Positions 1 through 8,110 of a stretch of DNA of 64,000 nt are shown one piece after another. Both the position numbers and the translations under genes were made by a program. Source of the stretch: Palsa-601 sp963801185 (GTDB lineage: Bacteria; Actinomycetota; Acidimicrobiia; Acidimicrobiales; Bog-793); contig CAWDDW010000003.1 of assembly GCA_963801185.1 (NCBI GenBank), forward strand, positions 1,240,001 through 1,304,000, in the 5' to 3' direction. A model generated the notes under the pieces. The model made no database searches. It was not told the origin of the DNA and saw only the letters and a program-made list of their open reading frames with translations. Positions within the stretch are counted from its first letter, which is position 1. The number at the start of each line of letters is the position of its first letter.

Positions 1-1137
1 GAGCGCGCGTCCGTCCACGTCGTCCGGGCCTTCTATCGCCCGCAACCGCACGGGCGTCCCTGCCTCGGGCAGGACGAAACGCAACCGGGCGCGCGGCGGC
101 ACCGAGCCAATCTGGAGGTGGTCGCCTACCCGGAGGGGCCCAGGCGGGAGACCCGAGACGCCGTCCCCGGACCGGCTCCCGAAGTACTCAGTCGTGATCA
201 GGCCCCCGCCGACGGCGAGGAGCGCACGAGCGCCGTGTCGGACCGGGCCGATGGCGATCTCCTGGCCGGCGCCGGCTGCAGCCACCGTGCCGGGGGCGAG
301 CAGGGTGCCGTCGACGGCGAGCGGGGCGTCACCGGCGAGCGCCACGAGGAGGTCCCGCTCGGCTCGCAGGCGGGTGGCGCCGGTGAGCTCGAGGGCGGCG
401 GCTCCCTCGTCGTTGCCGACGGCCAGGTTGGCGATTCGCAGGAAGCAGGCGTTCGCGGCACCGGCACGGGGCACACCGAGGGCGCCGACTCCCTCCCGCC
501 CGAGGTCCTCGACGAGCAGCAGCGGGCCGGGGTCGAGCACCTCGAGGCCCGTGCCCTCGAGAGGGTGCCGGGTCGCTCGGGCTCCGAGTTCTAGGAAGCG
601 GGTGGGAACGAGCCGGACGCGATCCCCGGGCTGGAACAGCGCGTACGGCTGCTGCTCGGGGTTGAAGCACCGGACGTTCGTGTGCCCGAGCAGGTTCCAG
701 CCGCCCGGCGACCCGACCGGGTAGATGCCGGCGTAGCCCCCGGCAACTGCGAACGACCCTGCTGGGACCCGGGTGCGCGGTGAGGCCTGCCGCGGGAGAG
801 CGGCGAGAGCCGCTGGAAGCCCCACCAGATAGGCGAAGCCAGGCATGAAGCCGAGAAACGCCACCTCCAACTCCGACCCGCCGAGCTCCCTCTCGAGCCC
901 GTCGCGGGTGAGCCCGAGCGGAGCGACGTCCTCGCCGTCGAAGGCGATCGCGACCTCGTGCACCTCCGGCGGGCGCGGAGGCGGCGACGCCTCGAGCCTC
1001 TCCGCCGGACCGATCACGCCGACCGTTGTGGCACCCGGGATGACATCTCGGGCCCGGATGGTCCACGCGAGCGCCTGGCATGCGCGGTGGCCTCCGTCGA
1101 CGTCGAGCAGCACGGCTGCGTCACCGAGTTGTCTCAT
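1..1137 (-). CDS. pxpBC: 5-oxoprolinase subunit B-subunit C fusion (partial, runs off left edge)
   Basis: The frame starts at ATG 1137 (AGGAGAG about nine bases upstream) and is still open after 379 codons at the left edge. Residues 1 to about 190 match KipI/PxpB: GDAAVLL at residues 5-11, GFMPGFAYL at 96-104, VPAGSFAVAGG near 124-134 and GWNLLG at 146-151. From about residue 198 the chain continues without a stop into KipA/PxpC, with GPLLLVEDLGR at 204-214 and GVPRAGAAN at 221-229. In the family these subunits, with PxpA, hydrolyse 5-oxoproline to glutamate using ATP in the cytosol. PxpA is encoded on the same strand at 5550-6212 but four genes away. Urea/allophanate-type carboxylase annotation is the usual alternative for this family; the nearby pxpA favours oxoprolinase. 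Confidence 0.85.
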   Translation of the reverse strand, partial: MRQLGDAAVLLDVDGGHRACQALAWTIRARDVIPGATTVGVIGPAERLEASPPPRPPEVHEVAIAFDGEDVAPLGLTRDGLERELGGSELEVAFLGFMPGFAYLVGLPAALAALPRQASPRTRVPAGSFAVAGGYAGIYPVGSPGGWNLLGHTNVRCFNPEQQPYALFQPGDRVRLVPTRFLELGARATRHPLEGTGLEVLDPGPLLLVEDLGREGVGALGVPRAGAANACFLRIANLAVGNDEGAAALELTGATRLRAERDLLVALAGDAPLAVDGTLLAPGTVAAAGAGQEIAIGPVRHGARALLAVGGGLITTEYFGSRSGDGVSGLPPGPLRVGDHLQIGSVPPRARLRFVLPEAGTPVRLRAIEGPDDVDGRAL

Positions 1138-1180
1138 CAGTAAGCTCTCCTGACCAGCAACGACAGCAGAGGAGCAACCC

Positions 1181-3016
1181 ATGCCCCAGCTACGTTCCCG
1201 AGTCACGACCGAGGGGCGTCAGGCTGCAGGTGCCCGTGCCCTGTGGAGGGCCACCGGCATGACGGAGTCCGACTTCGGCAAGCCGATCGTGGCGATCGCC
1301 AACAGTTTCACCCAATTCGTGCCCGGTCACGTCCACCTTCGCGATCTCGGTCGAGTGGTCGCCGGCGGTATCGCCGAGTCCGGCGGCGTGGGTCGCGAGT
1401 TCAACACCATCGCCGTCGATGACGGCATCGCCATGGGACATGGCGGGATGCTCTACTCGTTGCCGAGCCGCGAGCTCATCGCCGACGCGGTCGAGTACAT
1501 GGTCGAGGCACACCAGGCCGACGCGCTCGTCTGCATCAGCAACTGCGACAAGATCACCCCGGGGATGCTGATCGCCGCGATGCGCCTCAACATCCCGACT
1601 GTCTTCGTGAGCGGCGGCGCCATGGAGGCCGGCAAGGCCGTCGTGAAAGACGGCAAGACACGGGTGTCGCTCGACCTGATCTCAGCCATCACGGCGTCTG
1701 CGGACACCTCTGTCTCGGACTCCGAGCTCGCCTCGATCGAGGAGTCGGCGTGCCCAACCTGCGGCTCGTGCTCGGGGATGTTCACCGCCAACTCGATGAA
1801 CTGCCTGACCGAGGCGCTCGGGTTGTCGCTGCCGGGGAACGGCACGACGCTCGCGACGAGCGACCTCCGTCGTGAGCTGTTCGTCGAGGCAGGTCGGACG
1901 GTCGTCGAGCTCGCCCGGCGGTGGTACAAGGAGGACGACTCGGGCGCCCTGCCGCGTGAGATCGCCACGCGAGCGGCGTTCGCCAACGCGATGGCGGTCG
2001 ACATCGCCATGGGCGGCTCGACCAACACGGTCCTACACCTGCTCGCCGCCGCGACCGAGGGGGGCGTCGACTTCGATCTCGACGACATCGACCGGCTGAG
2101 CCGCCGGGTTCCGTGCCTGTGCAAGGTCGCCCCGAGCTCCTCTTACCACCTGGAGGACGTGCATCGGGCAGGAGGCATCCCGGCGATCATGGGGGAGCTC
2201 GACCGGGGCGGCCTGCTCGACCACTCGGTCGCGAGCGTTCACTCTCCGTCGCTCGAGTCCTGGCTGTCGGAGTGGGACGTACGAGGGCCGCGACCCTCCG
2301 AGCGTGCGCTTGCGCTCTACCACGCCGCTCCCGGCGGCGTCAGGACCACTGAGCCGTTCTCCTCGAGCGCACGCTGGGACAGCCTCGATCTCGACTCCGA
2401 GAAAGGGTGCGTGCGCACGATCGAGCACGCATACTCGGCTGACGGCGGCCTCGCCGTCCTGAAGGGCAACCTCGCCGAGGACGGCGGTGTCGTGAAGACC
2501 GCAGGCGTCCCGGCCGATCAACTGACGTTCCGGGGCCCCGCCCGTGTTGCCGAGAGCCAGGAGGAGGCCGTCGACATCATCCTCGCCGGCGACGTCCAGC
2601 CCGGAGAAGTCGTCGTAATCCGGTACGAGGGACCGAGGGGCGGGCCCGGGATGCAAGAGATGCTCTACCCGACGAGCTACTTGAAGGGCCGGGGGCTCGG
2701 GACCGTCTGCGCGTTGATCACCGATGGCCGGTTCAGCGGAGGGACGAGCGGGCTCTCCGTCGGGCACGTGTCTCCCGAGGCGGCATCCGGCGGCGCGATC
2801 GGGCTCGTCGAGGACGGGGACGTCATCTCGATCGACATCCCCAGCCGTTCTCTCACCCTCGATGTGCCCGACGAGGAGCTCGCCCGAAGGCGGGCGGCTC
2901 GCGACGAGGACGGCTTCGTGCCGATGAAAAGGGACCGGAAAGTGTCCGCCTCGCTGCGCGCCTACGCGGCCATGGCGATGTCAGCCGACAAGGGAGCGGC
3001 ACGGCACGTCGACTGA
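1181..3016 (+). CDS. ilvD: Dihydroxy-acid dehydratase
   Basis: A complete 611-residue IlvD, the enzyme that dehydrates 2,3-dihydroxy-3-methylbutanoate and its homologue to the oxo-acids in valine, isoleucine and leucine synthesis. Signature 1 is at Cys122 (CDKITPGM) and signature 2 at Cys191/Cys194/Cys197 (CPTCGSCSGMFTANSMN); these supply iron-sulfur ligands. The N-terminus reads NSFTQFVPGHVHL, as in the Escherichia coli-type long form, and the length fits that class. ATG 1181 follows GAGGAG seven bases upstream. It is divergent from the pxpBC fusion; no other ilv gene is present. A hairpin at 3033-3062 follows its stop. Confidence 0.97.
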   Translation: MPQLRSRVTTEGRQAAGARALWRATGMTESDFGKPIVAIANSFTQFVPGHVHLRDLGRVVAGGIAESGGVGREFNTIAVDDGIAMGHGGMLYSLPSRELIADAVEYMVEAHQADALVCISNCDKITPGMLIAAMRLNIPTVFVSGGAMEAGKAVVKDGKTRVSLDLISAITASADTSVSDSELASIEESACPTCGSCSGMFTANSMNCLTEALGLSLPGNGTTLATSDLRRELFVEAGRTVVELARRWYKEDDSGALPREIATRAAFANAMAVDIAMGGSTNTVLHLLAAATEGGVDFDLDDIDRLSRRVPCLCKVAPSSSYHLEDVHRAGGIPAIMGELDRGGLLDHSVASVHSPSLESWLSEWDVRGPRPSERALALYHAAPGGVRTTEPFSSSARWDSLDLDSEKGCVRTIEHAYSADGGLAVLKGNLAEDGGVVKTAGVPADQLTFRGPARVAESQEEAVDIILAGDVQPGEVVVIRYEGPRGGPGMQEMLYPTSYLKGRGLGTVCALITDGRFSGGTSGLSVGHVSPEAASGGAIGLVEDGDVISIDIPSRSLTLDVPDEELARRRAARDEDGFVPMKRDRKVSASLRAYAAMAMSADKGAARHVD

Positions 3017-3032
3017 GAGCGCGGCGGGCGCG

Positions 3033-3062
3033 CGCCGGCTCGGGTCAACTCCGCAGCCGGCG
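3033..3062. terminator. Hairpin between convergent ilvD and Nudix genes
   Basis: CGCCGGCT (3033-3040) and AGCCGGCG (3055-3062) form an 8-bp perfect stem with a 14-base loop, with further GC pairing outside a small bulge. It lies after the ilvD stop and covers the last codons of the opposing Nudix gene. There is no U-tract, so intrinsic termination is only a suggestion. Confidence 0.4.
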
Positions 3063-3482
3063 TTGCGCGCCGTTTGCCGCCGAATTCAGCAGCTCCCCGT
3101 CGTGGGGGTAGCTGAGGAGCCGCGCGGCGTCGCCAAGCGCGACCCATCGCAGCTCGTCCACCTCGGCTGAGGCCTCGAAGTCGCCCCCGTGCGGCTGCAT
3201 CAACCAGTACTCGACGATCTTCGGTCGATCGCGCCGGTCCCGGTACTCGACCTGACCGACGAAGCGGCCGAGGGTGCACTCCAGTCCCGTCTCCTCCCTG
3301 ACCTCGCGGAGGGCGCAATCTGTGGCGGTCTCGCCCGGCTCGAGCTTGCCCTTCGGAAGGGTCCAATCGCCCTGTTCAGGGCGGTGGATGAGCGCCACCT
3401 CCCAGCCCCCGGTCGCTGAGGCTCGCAGCACGATCCCGCCTGCGGCCCGGATGACCGTGTCGGGAGCGCCCCTTTCGTGCAC
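3045..3482 (-). CDS. Nudix hydrolase (MutT-like)
   Basis: A Nudix-fold pyrophosphohydrolase of about 145 residues. The Nudix box is clear: GKLEPGETATDCALREVREETG, i.e. G-x5-E-x7-R-E-x2-E-E-x-G. An aliphatic strand precedes it and QVEYRDR / YWLMQPHGG follow. I place the start at GTG 3482 (protein begins VHERGAPDTVIRAAGG) because the frame upstream overlaps the divergent CYTH/CHAD gene and loses family resemblance. Substrate cannot be read from the sequence; diadenosine polyphosphates, dNTPs or polyphosphate-linked substrates are known for relatives. It is divergent from a CHAD-domain gene, and a strong inverted repeat lies between them, so shared control is plausible. Confidence 0.85.
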   Translation of the reverse strand: MHERGAPDTVIRAAGGIVLRASATGGWEVALIHRPEQGDWTLPKGKLEPGETATDCALREVREETGLECTLGRFVGQVEYRDRRDRPKIVEYWLMQPHGGDFEASAEVDELRWVALGDAARLLSYPHDGELLNSAANGAQRRLRS

Positions 3483-3511
3483 GTTCGCCGACGATAGCTG
3501 GGCACGCGAGG

Positions 3512-3559
3512 AGGTGGTTGAGATTGTTAGCCCGCTGGGGACAACAATCTCAACCACCT
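3512..3559. repeat. Perfect 17-bp inverted repeat between divergent genes
   Basis: Left arm AGGTGGTTGAGATTGTT (3512-3528) and its exact reverse complement at 3543-3559, separated by 14 bases. It is AT-richer than its surroundings, starts 30 bases upstream of the Nudix GTG and ends 30 bases before the presumed -10 of the CYTH/CHAD gene. It may be an operator for a dimeric regulator or a structured transcript. Confidence 0.8.
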
Positions 3560-3589
3560 GGGCCAGGCCGGCCGCCGGACGGCGCCTAG

Positions 3590-3595
3590 TAGCGT
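3590..3595 (+). promoter_or_regulatory. Leaderless-type -10 box for CYTH/CHAD gene
   Basis: TAGCGT ends seven bases before ATG 3603, and no ribosome-binding site is visible, so transcription probably begins at or next to the start codon. Confidence 0.55.
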
Positions 3596-3602
3596 GGCGA
3601 GC

Positions 3603-5543
3603 ATGGGCGCGGCGAACGTTTCTCGGACGGACGTCGAAGTCGAGTGGCAGCTCGACGCACTCGATCTGCGCCCGGTGGAGCGCTTCCTCAACAGCAGGTT
3701 CGCCGATGCCAGCCGGGACGACGACGCCGCGAGCGGCGTCCCGGGCGGGGGCGGCTCGGCCGTCGTGCCGCCGGGACTGAAGGTCGTCCCCCGGCCCGCG
3801 AAGCGCCTGGTCGACACCTACCTGGACACCGAGGACTGGCGCATCGCCCGCTCGGGGTACGTGCTCCGGACACGGCGCCGCGGCGGGGTCGTCGAGGCGA
3901 CGATGAAGGATCTCACCCCGGCTGCCGACGGTCTCCGCCACCGCATGGAGGCGACCGAGTCGCTCCCGGGAGAAGGAGTCGACGGCCTTGACCCGGAGGG
4001 ATCGGTGGGCCGGAGGGTCCAAGCCCTCTCGGGTGACCGGCCGCTTCACCAAGTGCTGGAGGTGAGGACGCGGCGCCGCCTTTACTCGCTCGTCGTGAAC
4101 GAGGAGCCGATCGGCGAGGTCGCCCTCGACGACACGACGATCCTCCTCTCGGGCGATCCCCAGCGCCTGCGGCTCCAGAGGGTCGAGATCGAGGTGCTGG
4201 CATCGTGGGTCGACTCGCTGCAACCCTTTGTCGAGCAGCTCCGGCGCGACTGCGGCCTCCAGCCGGCCACGCTCTCCAAGTTCGAGGCCGGCCTGATGGC
4301 CGCAGGCATTGCGCTCCCCGACCGTATCGAGGCCGGCTCAGTGGCGGTCGGAGCCGACGCGACGCTCGGCGAGCTCGCCTACGCCGTGATACGCCGGGAT
4401 GCTGCTGGGATGCTGAGGCACGAGCCCGGCACCCGCCTCGGCGAAGACCCGGAGGCACTTCACCAGATGCGGGTGGCCACGCGGCGCTTGCGTGCTGCAC
4501 TGGCGCTTTTCGTCCCGGCGTTGCCGGTCAGGGCTGACCGGCTCTCGGCCGAGCTCGGCTGGCTCGCCGACGTGCTCGGGGCAGTGCGTGACCTCGACGT
4601 CCAGCTCGGCAACCTGGACGAATGGTGTGAGGACCTACCAGGTGAGCACGGCCAAGCGCTCGACGACCTCGGCGACTTGATGGCCCGCCACCGGGACGAG
4701 GCGCGCGCCCGCTTGCTCGACGCGCTCGAGTCGCGGCGCTACGAGCGCCTGGTCGCTGGCCTCCATGCGATGCTCGAGCAGGGACCGCTCAAGCGATCCC
4801 CCCAAGCCAACGCGCTTGCCGTCAGCGCCCTGCCAGAGCTGATCGGTCAGCGCCACCGCGCCGCGGTCCGCGCTGCCAAGCGGGCTCAGTCCTCCCGCGT
4901 CCTCACGGACTTCCACCGCCTTCGCATCCGCTGCAAGCGGCTCAGATATGCACTCGAGTTCACGTCTGGCCTCTACGGCAACGAAGTCAAGCGATTTGCC
5001 AAGAAAGTCGCTGGGCTCCAGGTGGACCTCGGTCTCATCCAGGACGCAGAGGTCGCGTACGAGCGGTTGCGCGGCATCGCCGTCTCGAGTGAGGGAGCAG
5101 GGCTCTCCCAGTCGACGATCTTCGCGATGGGAATGGCGGCACAGCGCTGCCGAGAAGATGCGGCCCACCGGCTCCGGGCTCTGTCGACCCCGGTCGATGC
5201 GTTGCGAGGTGCGGAATGGCGGCGCGCGGCCGACGCACTCGACGACGCGAAGGCTGTGGCTGAGGCGAAAGCTCTACACGCTGCCGCTAGCACCGCGGCG
5301 GCCAAGCAGGCAGCGAGAGTGCGGCGGACCCCCGTATCGGCCCCCTCGGTCGCGCCGGCGACCGGGCGAGCCCGTAGTCGACCCCGCCGGGTGCCCGCTC
5401 TCGGAGCTGGAGCGAGTCGGAGCGGTCAAACGCGGTCCGTCAACGGGGTGCGTGCCCCCGGTCGTTCGCCATCCACAACCAAGTCGTCCGGGGGAGCTTC
5501 GCCGCCAGCCGCGCTGGAGAGTGCAGCCCAATCGACGGCGTAG
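3603..5543 (+). CDS. CYTH and CHAD domain-containing protein
   Basis: A 646-residue protein with an N-terminal CYTH-type tunnel-fold domain (roughly residues 1-200, ending near VEIEVLASWVDSLQPFVEQLR) and a CHAD helical domain (about 245-520). CHAD hallmarks are LHQMRVATRRLRAAL and FHRLRIRCKRLRYALEF. CHAD domains bind inorganic polyphosphate and CYTH domains hydrolyse or bind triphosphates in this family. The first CYTH strand reads EVEWQ rather than the usual ExExK, so catalysis may be altered. The last 100 residues are Ala/Arg/Pro/Ser rich and probably disordered. ATG 3603 is chosen over GTG 3594 because of the -10 box spacing. Confidence 0.88.
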   Translation: MGAANVSRTDVEVEWQLDALDLRPVERFLNSRFADASRDDDAASGVPGGGGSAVVPPGLKVVPRPAKRLVDTYLDTEDWRIARSGYVLRTRRRGGVVEATMKDLTPAADGLRHRMEATESLPGEGVDGLDPEGSVGRRVQALSGDRPLHQVLEVRTRRRLYSLVVNEEPIGEVALDDTTILLSGDPQRLRLQRVEIEVLASWVDSLQPFVEQLRRDCGLQPATLSKFEAGLMAAGIALPDRIEAGSVAVGADATLGELAYAVIRRDAAGMLRHEPGTRLGEDPEALHQMRVATRRLRAALALFVPALPVRADRLSAELGWLADVLGAVRDLDVQLGNLDEWCEDLPGEHGQALDDLGDLMARHRDEARARLLDALESRRYERLVAGLHAMLEQGPLKRSPQANALAVSALPELIGQRHRAAVRAAKRAQSSRVLTDFHRLRIRCKRLRYALEFTSGLYGNEVKRFAKKVAGLQVDLGLIQDAEVAYERLRGIAVSSEGAGLSQSTIFAMGMAAQRCREDAAHRLRALSTPVDALRGAEWRRAADALDDAKAVAEAKALHAAASTAAAKQAARVRRTPVSAPSVAPATGRARSRPRRVPALGAGASRSGQTRSVNGVRAPGRSPSTTKSSGGASPPAALESAAQSTA

Positions 5544-5549
5544 CCTCGA

Positions 5550-6212
5550 TCAGGCGAACGGCCCGAGCTCGAAGCCCTCTTCTTGCAAGGCCTCTCGCAC
5601 GCGCCCGGCAAGCTTGAGCGCGCCCGGCGTGTCCCCGTGAAGGCAGAGGGACCCGAACCGGTGGGCTAGACGCACGGCCTGGCGGGCCACGGCCTCGTCG
5701 TCCGTCAGGACTGCGCCCGGCTCACCTCGATCGACGAGGGAGCCGTCGTCCCGGTAAGCCCGATCGCAGAAACCCTCCTCGGTCGCGCCCCACCCCCTTG
5801 CCCGCGCCTGGTCGAGCAGGCAACCCGGCTGGGCGAGCACATGGTGGACCGGCAGAAGATCGAGGATCGCGTCCGCAAGCTCCTCGTCGGTGTTGGCGCG
5901 GTGATAGAGCGCACCGTGGAGCTTCACGTACCTCACGGTCGTCAGCTGCCCTAACCGCTCGACCTGCGCGGCCACCTGACGTGCGACGACATCGGGCGGG
6001 TCGAGTCGCTCAGCTCGCCCGAAGTTGGGTCGGTCGAGGTAGGAAGGATGAGCGCCGATGGTCACGCCGTTTGCCGCCGCAGCCTCTACGGCGGAGGCCA
6101 TCGTCTGATCGTCGCCGGCGTGGCCACCGCATGCGACGTTGGCGCTCGTCACGATGGCCATGAGCGCAAGGTCGCCTTCGATCTCGCCCAGGTCGGCGTT
6201 CAGGTCGATCAC
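5550..6212 (-). CDS. pxpA: 5-oxoprolinase subunit A (LamB/YcsF family)
   Basis: A 220-residue protein beginning MIDLNADLGE, the diagnostic start of LamB/YcsF proteins, followed by SANVACGGHAGD, GAHPSYLDRPNFGR, VKLHGALYH and LCLHGDTPGAL. PxpA works with PxpB and PxpC to cleave 5-oxoproline. It is about 30 residues shorter than typical members, mostly by a compact N-terminal third after NADLGE. It is convergent with the CYTH/CHAD gene (7 bases between stops). The fused pxpBC partner lies at the left edge on the same strand. Confidence 0.92.
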   Translation of the reverse strand: MIDLNADLGEIEGDLALMAIVTSANVACGGHAGDDQTMASAVEAAAANGVTIGAHPSYLDRPNFGRAERLDPPDVVARQVAAQVERLGQLTTVRYVKLHGALYHRANTDEELADAILDLLPVHHVLAQPGCLLDQARARGWGATEEGFCDRAYRDDGSLVDRGEPGAVLTDDEAVARQAVRLAHRFGSLCLHGDTPGALKLAGRVREALQEEGFELGPFA

Positions 6213-6254
6213 CGGCTACATGCTCCCGCGGCCACGTAGGCTTCGCCACCGTCG

Positions 6255-6260
6255 TAACCT
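6255..6260 (+). promoter_or_regulatory. Leaderless-type -10 box for VOC gene
   Basis: TAACCT is followed by exactly seven bases and then ATG 6268; no ribosome-binding site is present. Confidence 0.55.
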
Positions 6261-6267
6261 TGGGGCC

Positions 6268-6861
6268 ATGGCTGCTGATCCAGAAACAGTGCATTGGCGC
6301 GGAGTGCACCATCTTGCGTTGGTGACGTCGGACATGGACGCGACCGTCCGTTTCTGGCATGGAGTCCTTGATGCGCGGCTTGTGACGACGCTGGCCACGC
6401 CGGCGTTCCGCCATTACTTCTTCGAGATCGGGACGGGCAACACGGTGGCGTTCTTCGAATACCACGGCCAGCACATCGACTCCTTCGCCAAACCGGCCGG
6501 GGTTCCCTACGAGCGGGCCGCCCAGTTCGACCACCTCTCGATGCACCTGCCGGACGAGGAGGCCCTGCACCGCTTACGGGACCGGCTGAAGTCGCACGGT
6601 TGCGAGGTGACCGACGTCGTGGACCACGGCTTCTTGCGGTCGATCTACTTCATGGACAACAACGGGCTCGCGCTCGAGGCCTCCTGGTGGACGTTGGATC
6701 CGACGGGCCGGCCGGCGGACTACCGGGACGATCGCCTGTTCTCCGACCCTGACCCGGTCGCCGCTGTCGTCGAGCTCCGTGAGACGGGCCAGCTCGACCA
6801 CACCGTCGCCACCCACCTCGTCGACGAGATCACGCGGGACATCTACACCGCCGGCGCCTGA
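6268..6861 (+). CDS. VOC family (glyoxalase/dioxygenase fold) protein
   Basis: A 197-residue vicinal-oxygen-chelate protein. Likely metal-ligand positions are His in WRGVHHLALVTSDMD near residue 14, Glu in FFEYHG, His in FDHLSMHLP and Glu in GLALEASWW, arranged as two beta-alpha-beta-beta-beta modules. Known relatives include glyoxalases, extradiol dioxygenases and fosfomycin-type resistance proteins; which one applies here is not visible. The last 45 residues (PADYRDDRLFSDPDP onward) go beyond a minimal VOC unit. The frame extends upstream to 6139, but that part overlaps pxpA and is not protein-like. Confidence 0.85.
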   Translation: MAADPETVHWRGVHHLALVTSDMDATVRFWHGVLDARLVTTLATPAFRHYFFEIGTGNTVAFFEYHGQHIDSFAKPAGVPYERAAQFDHLSMHLPDEEALHRLRDRLKSHGCEVTDVVDHGFLRSIYFMDNNGLALEASWWTLDPTGRPADYRDDRLFSDPDPVAAVVELRETGQLDHTVATHLVDEITRDIYTAGA

Positions 6862-6901
6862 GGCTTGCGGGCGCGGGTCACGTGGTTCCGACGTTCCGCA
6901 C

Positions 6902-7201
6902 TCAGCCGGAAGGGACGGCCCAACCCATCTGCTGGGCGATCTCCTTGCACGTCGGGCAGATCGGGTAGCGCTTCGGGTCGCGGTTGGGTACCCACGTCTT
7001 GCCACAGAGCGCCCTTACGGGAGTGCCATTGATGATCCCCTCGGCGACGCTCGGCCCGGCCGAGACGTACTCCTCCTCGCTCGGGCGGAAGCCCTCGAGC
7101 ACTATGTGCGCCATCCGCTCGTGGTCGCCCTCGCCTTCGGCCGCGACCGGCGAAGTGGTGGGCCTTTCGATCGTCTTCGTGATCGGGTGGGAGTCCGGCA
7201 T
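6902..7201 (-). CDS. DUF3039 family zinc-ribbon protein
   Basis: A 99-residue protein of the actinobacterial DUF3039 family. The C-terminal half holds ALCGKTWVPNRDPKRYPICPTCKEI, with one Cys near residue 66 and a CPxC pair near 82-85 that probably bind zinc, plus an N-terminal HERMAHIVLE stretch. Its function is unknown. ATG 7201 follows AGGAGG ten bases upstream. It is convergent with the VOC gene and just downstream of the SAM hydrolase-like gene on the same strand. Confidence 0.85.
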   Translation of the reverse strand: MPDSHPITKTIERPTTSPVAAEGEGDHERMAHIVLEGFRPSEEEYVSAGPSVAEGIINGTPVRALCGKTWVPNRDPKRYPICPTCKEIAQQMGWAVPSG

Positions 7202-7247
7202 CTGCTACTTGCCTCCTGTGGCTCCCTGACTGTAGGCCCCCGGCCGC

Positions 7248-8082
7248 TCAGCCGCGCGCTGCCTCGCTGCACGACACCAGCTCACCCGCCCTCACCCCGA
7301 GCAGCTCATCCGCCCTGCCGCGGTTCACCGAGAGGGCGACGCAGCCGTCGCTGTCGACGAGAAGCACGGGCGAGCCGACAGGGACATCGGCGAAGGTCGA
7401 GGCGACCAGCGCGATCACGTCGCTCCCGCCGTTCGATCGCTGCAGCCTCGCGTGATCTCCCAGCCGACCGAGCAACGAGCCCTCGGCCGCGAATTGCACG
7501 TTCCCGAAGCCGTCCACCTGCACGACGAGGAAGCTCGAAGGTTCCGGCGCCGAGCTCACGCACCGCTGGCCGCCCGATGCGCACCAACGAGGTCACGTCG
7601 ACGACCGGGCCGAGCTCGAGGAGGTCCACGCCGCAGGCGAGGTGGGCCGCGACCGGGGCGAATACGTCACGGCCGTCGAAGGTGTTCGAGCGCCCAGCGA
7701 GGAGATGCCGCTCGAGCGCGACAGCGCGCTCGCCGCCCCCTGCTGCGTCGGCGGCGAAGATCAACAGCCCGTTGTCTGGCCCGACGAACACCCGGCCGCC
7801 GGCTTCGATGGCAACTCCGAGCCGCCCGGTTCCCACTCCCGGGTCGACGATGCCCACGTGCACGCCCGGTCGCAGGTAGCTCATCGAGCGCTCCATCCGG
7901 AGTGCGCCGAGCAGGACGTCTTGCGGGGGGATGGAGTGGTCGAGATCGATGACCCGTACAAGAGAGGAAGGCCCGGCGATCGAGTCCACGACGGCGTGCA
8001 GCGCGCCGACGTAACCGCCTTGTGTCCCGTAATCGGTAACGAATGTCACGAGGTCGTATGAGGTTGCCACGTTCGACATCAT
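7248..8082 (-). CDS. SAM hydrolase / SAM hydroxide adenosyltransferase family protein (frame interrupted)
   Basis: DUF62-type protein split over two frames. The N-terminal domain (from ATG 8082) holds VTFVTDYGTQGGYVGALHAV, VIDLDHSIPPQDV, VGIVDPGVGT and FVGPDNGLL, all family hallmarks; the C-terminal domain, in another frame, holds VVQVDGFGNVQF and ends at 7248. The switch lies near 7530-7545, where the + strand reads GGAAGCTCGAAGG; removing one A restores a single frame of about 277 codons, the usual family length. The family hydrolyses S-adenosylmethionine to adenosine and methionine using water or hydroxide. Either an indel error or a real lesion; two separately translated domains are less likely. 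It is divergent from the amidohydrolase at 8111. Confidence 0.75.
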
Positions 8083-8097
8083 GACCGCGGCCGGTAC

Positions 8098-8103
8098 TAG
8101 CGT
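8098..8103 (+). promoter_or_regulatory. Leaderless-type -10 box for amidohydrolase
   Basis: TAGCGT lies seven bases before ATG 8111; identical box and spacing to the CYTH/CHAD gene at 3590. Confidence 0.55.
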
Positions 8104-8110
8104 CGATCAC

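Noticed and set aside
3045..4223. A 392-residue protein with a Nudix C-terminus
   Set aside because: The first 245 residues lie antisense to the CYTH/CHAD gene and have no family character; a GTG at 3482 gives a normal Nudix length.
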